From contig CAXXJA010000002.1 in assembly GCA_963678555.2 (NCBI GenBank), forward strand, positions 558,001 to 622,000: 64,000 bases of DNA. Reading direction: 5' to 3'. Position numbers and translations under genes: made by a program. Shown piece by piece: positions 63,054 to 64,000 of the stretch. The notes under the pieces were generated by a model. The model saw nothing but the letters and a program-made list of their open reading frames with translations. It made no database searches and was not told where the DNA came from. The DNA is from SABI01 sp963678555. GTDB lineage: Bacteria; Spirochaetota; Spirochaetia; Sphaerochaetales; Sphaerochaetaceae. Each line of letters opens with the position of its first letter. Within the stretch, counting starts at the first letter, position 1.

Positions 63054-63282
63054 GCTCTGTTGCCTCCCTCAGTGTATCTAAACCTGCATCTATGAACTCA
63101 TTCTCTGTATCCATATCTTCATACTGCACATTCAGCTTTTTCGTAATGCTCTCTTTATTCTGATGATCTATGAATTCTTTAATAGCTTGTACGTATAACT
63201 GGCTTCTGGCCAGACCCAGTTGTTTTGCAGTGACTTCGGCTTCATTGAATATGTTGTCTGGTATCGATATTGCGGTTTTCAT
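63040..63282 (-). CDS. Ribbon-helix-helix antitoxin of the MazF pair
   Basis: 80 residues. The N-terminal MKTAISIPDNIFNEAEVTAK and the helix GLARSQLYVQAIKEFI fit a ribbon-helix-helix DNA-binding domain of the ChpI/MazE type. The acidic C-terminal part (YEDMDTENEFIDAGLD) would bind the toxin. It lies upstream of the toxin and overlaps it, the standard order. Confidence 0.88.
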   Translation of the reverse strand: MKTAISIPDNIFNEAEVTAKQLGLARSQLYVQAIKEFIDHQNKESITKKLNVQYEDMDTENEFIDAGLDTLREATEHDSW

Positions 63283-63290
63283 GAGGTAAG

Positions 63291-63305
63291 TATACCAAAA
63301 GTATA
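63291..63305 (-). promoter_or_regulatory. Palindrome at the toxin-antitoxin promoter
   Basis: TATAC, 5-base spacer, GTATA, 8 bases upstream of the antitoxin ATG. Leftward the half-sites also resemble -10 boxes (TATACT). It is a good candidate for the autoregulatory site of the antitoxin complex. Confidence 0.45.
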
Positions 63306-63560
63306 ACTGAAGGTCAGTGTATCGGTCTGAGTCTCCAGCTTTTCACAAAATGCCTCATGGGCAACAACGATGCGTATCATCTGCCGGTCTATATGACAAT
63401 AAGACTAATCCAGTAGGCGGGGACTGTTAGGCCTCAACCTCTCAAACTACCGTACATGCCGTTCTGTATACAGGTGTCCAACCACGTAGAAACTCTTGTA
63501 GTGCCGATTGAGAACATCACCATCCATTCCTGCAGCGCTTTTGACCAACAGGTTGGTACC

Positions 63561-63770
63561 TCAGACCCTCCTAAAAGCGAAGGAGAGAGCGGTATCAGAG
63601 AAATCACCGCAGTTGGTCTGTGTACACATGCGACAGTATTTCCTGGTACGGCCAAAATAGTCCGTATCTGCAACAGAGAGCTCCGTCTCATCAATGATTT
63701 TCCCATCGGCATCTTAGAAAGCAGGTGCATGGCATCAGAAGCCACGAATCGATTACACAACCGGGCTGCA
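63561..63770 (-). pseudogene. Remnant of a small cysteine-containing protein, unidentified
   Basis: On the minus strand one frame gives CNRFVASDAMHLLSK (about 63757-63713) and the next frame continues DADGKIIDETELSVADTDYF and GRTRKYCRMCTQTNC to a stop at 63561. The joined text looks like real protein with a CxxC pair and further cysteines, perhaps a zinc-binding fold. The break is a single shift near 63713. I know no family for it. 63306-63560 shows no gene. Confidence 0.4.
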
Positions 63771-63833
63771 ATGAACTCGGATCAGTTCACAGGCAGCCCG
63801 GTGATTGGAGGTATTCACTATACCTGAGTCAGC

Positions 63834-64000
63834 TTACTTATACTGACCGTACAGCGGTCCGTAGGTGGCACAGGCACGGTAGTCGGCTCCTTCGGGGTCA
63901 CTGCCGAAGGCATTCCAGGAGTTCGGCCGGAAGATGTCTTCCTCCCTCACGTTATGCATACTCACCGGAATCCTCAGGATGGAGCAGAGACTGATCAGGT
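63834..64000 (-). CDS. C-terminal end of an unidentified protein (partial)
   Basis: A frame open to the window edge ends at TAA (63836-63834). The 54 visible residues contain SMHNVREEDIFRPNSWNAFG and end ADYRACATYGPLYGQYK. The composition and codon pattern look like a real protein; nothing in it is recognised. The start and most of the gene lie beyond 64000. Confidence 0.6.
   Translation of the reverse strand, partial: LISLCSILRIPVSMHNVREEDIFRPNSWNAFGSDPEGADYRACATYGPLYGQYK

Noticed and set aside
63434..63827. Two overlapping frames of 108 and 123 codons on opposite strands
   Set aside because: Neither has protein-like composition throughout. The leftward one becomes sensible only in part and after a frame change, which points to a pseudogene.
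1..64000. tRNA, rRNA, CRISPR arrays, prophage or replication origin
   Set aside because: No cloverleaf, rRNA-like, repeat-spacer, phage structural or dnaA-box cluster sequence was noticed on reading the gaps; a covariance-model scan would be needed to exclude small RNAs.

Overview
The window reads as a stretch of a spirochaete chromosome of moderate GC, most like a Sphaerochaeta-type fermentative spirochaete. This is inferred from gene content (the rplU-rpmA-obg-nadD-yqeK-rsfS block, Pta, citrate lyase, aminoacyl-tRNA synthetases in a row, many Uma2/IS fragments); no rRNA or other firm taxonomic marker is present. Genes are densely packed. Many start/stop pairs overlap (ATGA), and several convergent pairs overlap at their 3' ends.

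Layout. 1-8541: the tail of a probable LuxR-type regulator, two palindromes, then a single-direction citrate fermentation operon: citC-citD-citE-citF, a tripartite tricarboxylate transporter (tctC-tctB-tctA), and a citX-citG fusion. The transporter brings citrate in, CitXG makes and attaches the lyase prosthetic group, CitC acetylates it, and CitDEF splits citrate to acetate and oxaloacetate. 8542-12052: an accessory patch with a fragment of a decayed paralogue, a Phd-antitoxin/Uma2-nuclease fusion broken by one in-frame stop, and an IS1634-family element flanked by 174-bp direct repeats. 12053-37800: mostly housekeeping genes. These are an unknown two-TM protein, an HD hydrolase, CorA, an NADH oxidase-like flavoprotein, an MFS carrier, a HAD phosphatase, phosphohexomutase, ComEC, RsmA, a frameshifted MATE pump, Pta, TyrA, MtaB, a mannonate-type SDR, AraC, CysE, ArgS and the ribosome-assembly operon rplU to rsfS. 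37900-42540: an ABC importer with two tandem binding-protein genes (TrpXYZ-like) under a promoter with two 18-bp palindromes, and an extremely acidic small protein. 42681-49646: pdxA-lipoprotein-cobO, a PHP phosphatase, a divergent AAA15/RloB pair resembling AbiL-type defence genes, a membrane-bound LuxR regulator and an esterase. 49855-56405: gltX-glyS-tyrS followed closely by an ABC importer of the SsuABC/ThiXYZ type. 56390-61233: gdhA, an AEC carrier, and the methylthioadenosine salvage pair mtnA/mtaD.

61234-64000 is a gene graveyard. It holds pieces of a DUF1232 membrane protein, a Uma2 nuclease and an IS200/IS605 element with both end hairpins, then an apparently intact MazEF-like toxin-antitoxin pair, a cysteine-containing remnant, and the 3' end of a gene that runs off the window.

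Most noteworthy: the IS1634-family element whose terminal inverted repeats begin exactly at the edges of a 174-bp duplication; the antitoxin-nuclease fusion split by TGA; the divergent AAA15/RloB pair with altered catalytic motifs; the 58% Asp/Glu protein with a near-consensus promoter; and the paired operators over the importer promoter.
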